Positions 5,901-7,376 of a DNA stretch of 7,376 nt are shown in pieces. A program made the position numbers and the translations under genes. The notes beneath the pieces are model-generated. The model saw only the letters and a program-made list of their open reading frames with translations, did no database searches and was not told the origin of the DNA. The stretch comes from Fulvivirga aurantia (lineage in GTDB: Bacteria; Bacteroidota; Bacteroidia; Cytophagales; Cyclobacteriaceae), in NCBI RefSeq assembly GCF_009711475.1, contig NZ_SMMD01000757.1:1-7376 (forward strand), read 5' to 3'. How positions within the stretch are numbered: position 1 is the first letter of the stretch; the number at the start of each line of letters is the position of its first letter.

Positions 5901-7362
5901 TAAATTTTTCTTATCAGTTTGTTTTGTTATAGTGGCAACAACAATGACTGTAAATGCCCAAAAGGCTCAATTTTCTCTAGGCGAAATCATAGACAGGGCA
6001 GTGCAGCAGTCTCCAGCTGCCAAACAGGCGGAAACTCGAAAGGAGAATCGGTATTGGCAATACAGGTTTTATAAGTCCAACTATAACCCCCAATTGAGAT
6101 TGAGTGGCTCAGCGCCCGGTTATGCCAAGGCATTTGATAGAGTGCAGCAACCTGATGGTACATTTGGTTTTGTGCCGGTAAATCAGCTTAACTCACAAGT
6201 AAATTTAGGTTTGGAACAACCTATTCCTTTCACAGGAGGTAATGTATCGATAAATTCGAATCTGTTTTATTTTGATGTGTTGGGAGATGATATCGAAAAT
6301 CAAATTTATAGAGGGTCGCCAATCAATATAAGTCTAAGTCAACCGGTATTTGCATTTAATCAATTGCGTTGGGACAAAAGGACTGAGCCTTTAAGGTTTG
6401 AGGAGTCAAAAAGAGAATTTGTAGAAGAAAAGGAGGCCATCTCACGTCAGGCTGTAGATTTATTCTTTTCCTATCTCGTAGCTCAAATCAACCTACAGAT
6501 AGCTGAATTTAATCTGGCTAACAATGACACTATTTACAAAATCGAAGAAGGACGATATAATATAGGTACTACTTCAAGAAACAACTTATTACAGGTTGAG
6601 CTTCAGCTATTACGATCAAAACAAGGGGTAGCGCAGGCTAAACTAGATTTGGAAACCTCTCAGTTGCAGCTAAGGTCTTTTATTGGTTTAAATGATGAAA
6701 CTCCTTTTCAATTAAGACTTCCCGAAAGTATACCTCAATTTGAGATCAATTATGGTGAAGCTTTAGAATATGCAAAGAGTAATAGAGCTGATTTCCTGGC
6801 CTTTGAAAGACGAAGGATCGAAGCGGAACGTGAGGTAGCGAGAGCCAAAGGACAGAGATTTCAAACTAACATAACAGCGACTGTTGGTTGGAACGATAGT
6901 GGTGATGAGCTGAATGATGTCTATAATGATCCTTTAAATGAACAGCGAGCTAACATAAGCTTTAGCATTCCAATTATGGATTGGGGAAGAAACAAGGCAA
7001 GAATGCAAACTGCTCTGGCCAATGAGCGACTTTCTGACTATGTGATTGCTCAAGACGAGCTTAATTTTGAGCAGGAAATCTTAACACAGGTAAGACAGTT
7101 TGAAGTATTGAGAAGTCAATTGGAAATAACCAAAAAGTCTGATGAAGTAGCTCAGGAAAGGTATATGGTGTCACAAAACAGGTACCTTATTGGTAAAATA
7201 GATATAACTAACCTAAATATTGCCTTAACTGAGAAAGATGATGCAAAACGCAGCTACATCAACGCATTAAAATCATTCTGGACTGCCTATTACGATCTTA
7301 GACGACTTACACTTTATGATTTTGCTAACGAAAAATTACTCTATACACCAGAAGAAAAGTGA
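5893..7362 (+). CDS. TolC-family outer-membrane efflux protein
   Basis: 489 residues. A signal peptide (about 1-22, hydrophobic 'FFLSVCFVIVATTMTV', likely cut after 'VNA') sends it to the periplasm and outer membrane. The mature part shows the two-fold OEP repeat: first half about 28-265, with helix segments ending in 'RYNIGTTSRNNLLQVELQLL' (221-240), and second half about 285-475, with the matching 'RYLIGKIDITNLNIALTEKD' (430-449). Each half also has a beta-strand region with alternating residues (for example 'VNLGLEQPIPF' and 'ANISFSIPIMDWG'). The C-terminal 'SFWTAYYDLRRLTLYDF' is typical of Bacteroidota members. As a trimer it would form the outer-membrane barrel and periplasmic tunnel that accept substrate from the adaptor. 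No lipobox Cys follows the signal, so it is not lipid-anchored. The start ATG lies within the last codons of the permease gene (8-nt overlap), suggesting translational coupling. Length is normal and the frame is intact. Confidence 0.92.
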   Translation: MSNKFFLSVCFVIVATTMTVNAQKAQFSLGEIIDRAVQQSPAAKQAETRKENRYWQYRFYKSNYNPQLRLSGSAPGYAKAFDRVQQPDGTFGFVPVNQLNSQVNLGLEQPIPFTGGNVSINSNLFYFDVLGDDIENQIYRGSPINISLSQPVFAFNQLRWDKRTEPLRFEESKREFVEEKEAISRQAVDLFFSYLVAQINLQIAEFNLANNDTIYKIEEGRYNIGTTSRNNLLQVELQLLRSKQGVAQAKLDLETSQLQLRSFIGLNDETPFQLRLPESIPQFEINYGEALEYAKSNRADFLAFERRRIEAEREVARAKGQRFQTNITATVGWNDSGDELNDVYNDPLNEQRANISFSIPIMDWGRNKARMQTALANERLSDYVIAQDELNFEQEILTQVRQFEVLRSQLEITKKSDEVAQERYMVSQNRYLIGKIDITNLNIALTEKDDAKRSYINALKSFWTAYYDLRRLTLYDFANEKLLYTPEEK

Positions 7363-7376
7363 TTGCAAGTGATTAG

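Noticed and set aside
1..7376. Mobile element, CRISPR array, tRNA, phage or defence system
   Set aside because: No transposase or integrase motif, no regularly spaced repeats, no tRNA-like cloverleaf and no defence-type domain were seen. All long frames are intact housekeeping or envelope-type genes.

Overview
The window looks like ordinary chromosomal DNA from a member of the Bacteroidota, most likely a Cytophagales-type marine or soil bacterium. The signs are an AT-rich composition, weak or absent Shine-Dalgarno sequences, promoter elements of the TAnnTTTG type, a DUF4199 protein next to GT2 glycosyltransferases, and a methyltransferase with the 'LHIAPEQCF' motif I that I associate with this phylum. 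The genus is inference. I see no mobile element, tRNA, rRNA, CRISPR array or phage gene.

Left part (1-2115, + strand): the 3' end of a DUF4199 membrane protein gene, then two tightly packed GT2 glycosyltransferase genes. The first resembles the polyprenyl-phosphate glycosyltransferases (DPM1/GtrB type) and has two C-terminal membrane helices. The second is a GT2 enzyme with about three C-terminal membrane helices. Gene gaps of 1 nt and a TAATG overlap indicate one transcript whose promoter lies left of the window. Both enzymes probably work at the inner face of the cytoplasmic membrane on cell-surface glycans or glycolipids.

Middle (2112-2882, - strand): a class I SAM-dependent methyltransferase gene converges on the glycosyltransferases, and the two stop codons share one CTAG tetranucleotide. 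Its N-terminal Cys-pair region has lost one cysteine from each pair. A 292-bp AT-rich divergent intergenic region (2883-3174) follows. It holds an 8-bp inverted repeat and a TAnnTTTG box on the methyltransferase side, and a 14-bp perfect palindrome overlapping a TAnnTTTG box on the other side.

Right part (3175-7362, + strand): a three-gene export operon made of a HlyD/MacA-type periplasmic adaptor, a MacB/FtsX-type ABC permease with no ATPase domain, and a TolC-type outer-membrane channel. The genes are 2 nt apart and then overlap by 8 nt. Together they would form a MacAB-TolC-like tripartite pump across both membranes. The ATP-hydrolysing subunit it needs is not in the window and may be the next gene downstream. 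The substrate cannot be told from sequence.

I found no convincing previously undescribed system. The points most worth checking are the missing ATPase, the palindrome over the efflux promoter, the paired cysteine loss in the methyltransferase, and an acidic, calcium-loop-like insertion in the permease.
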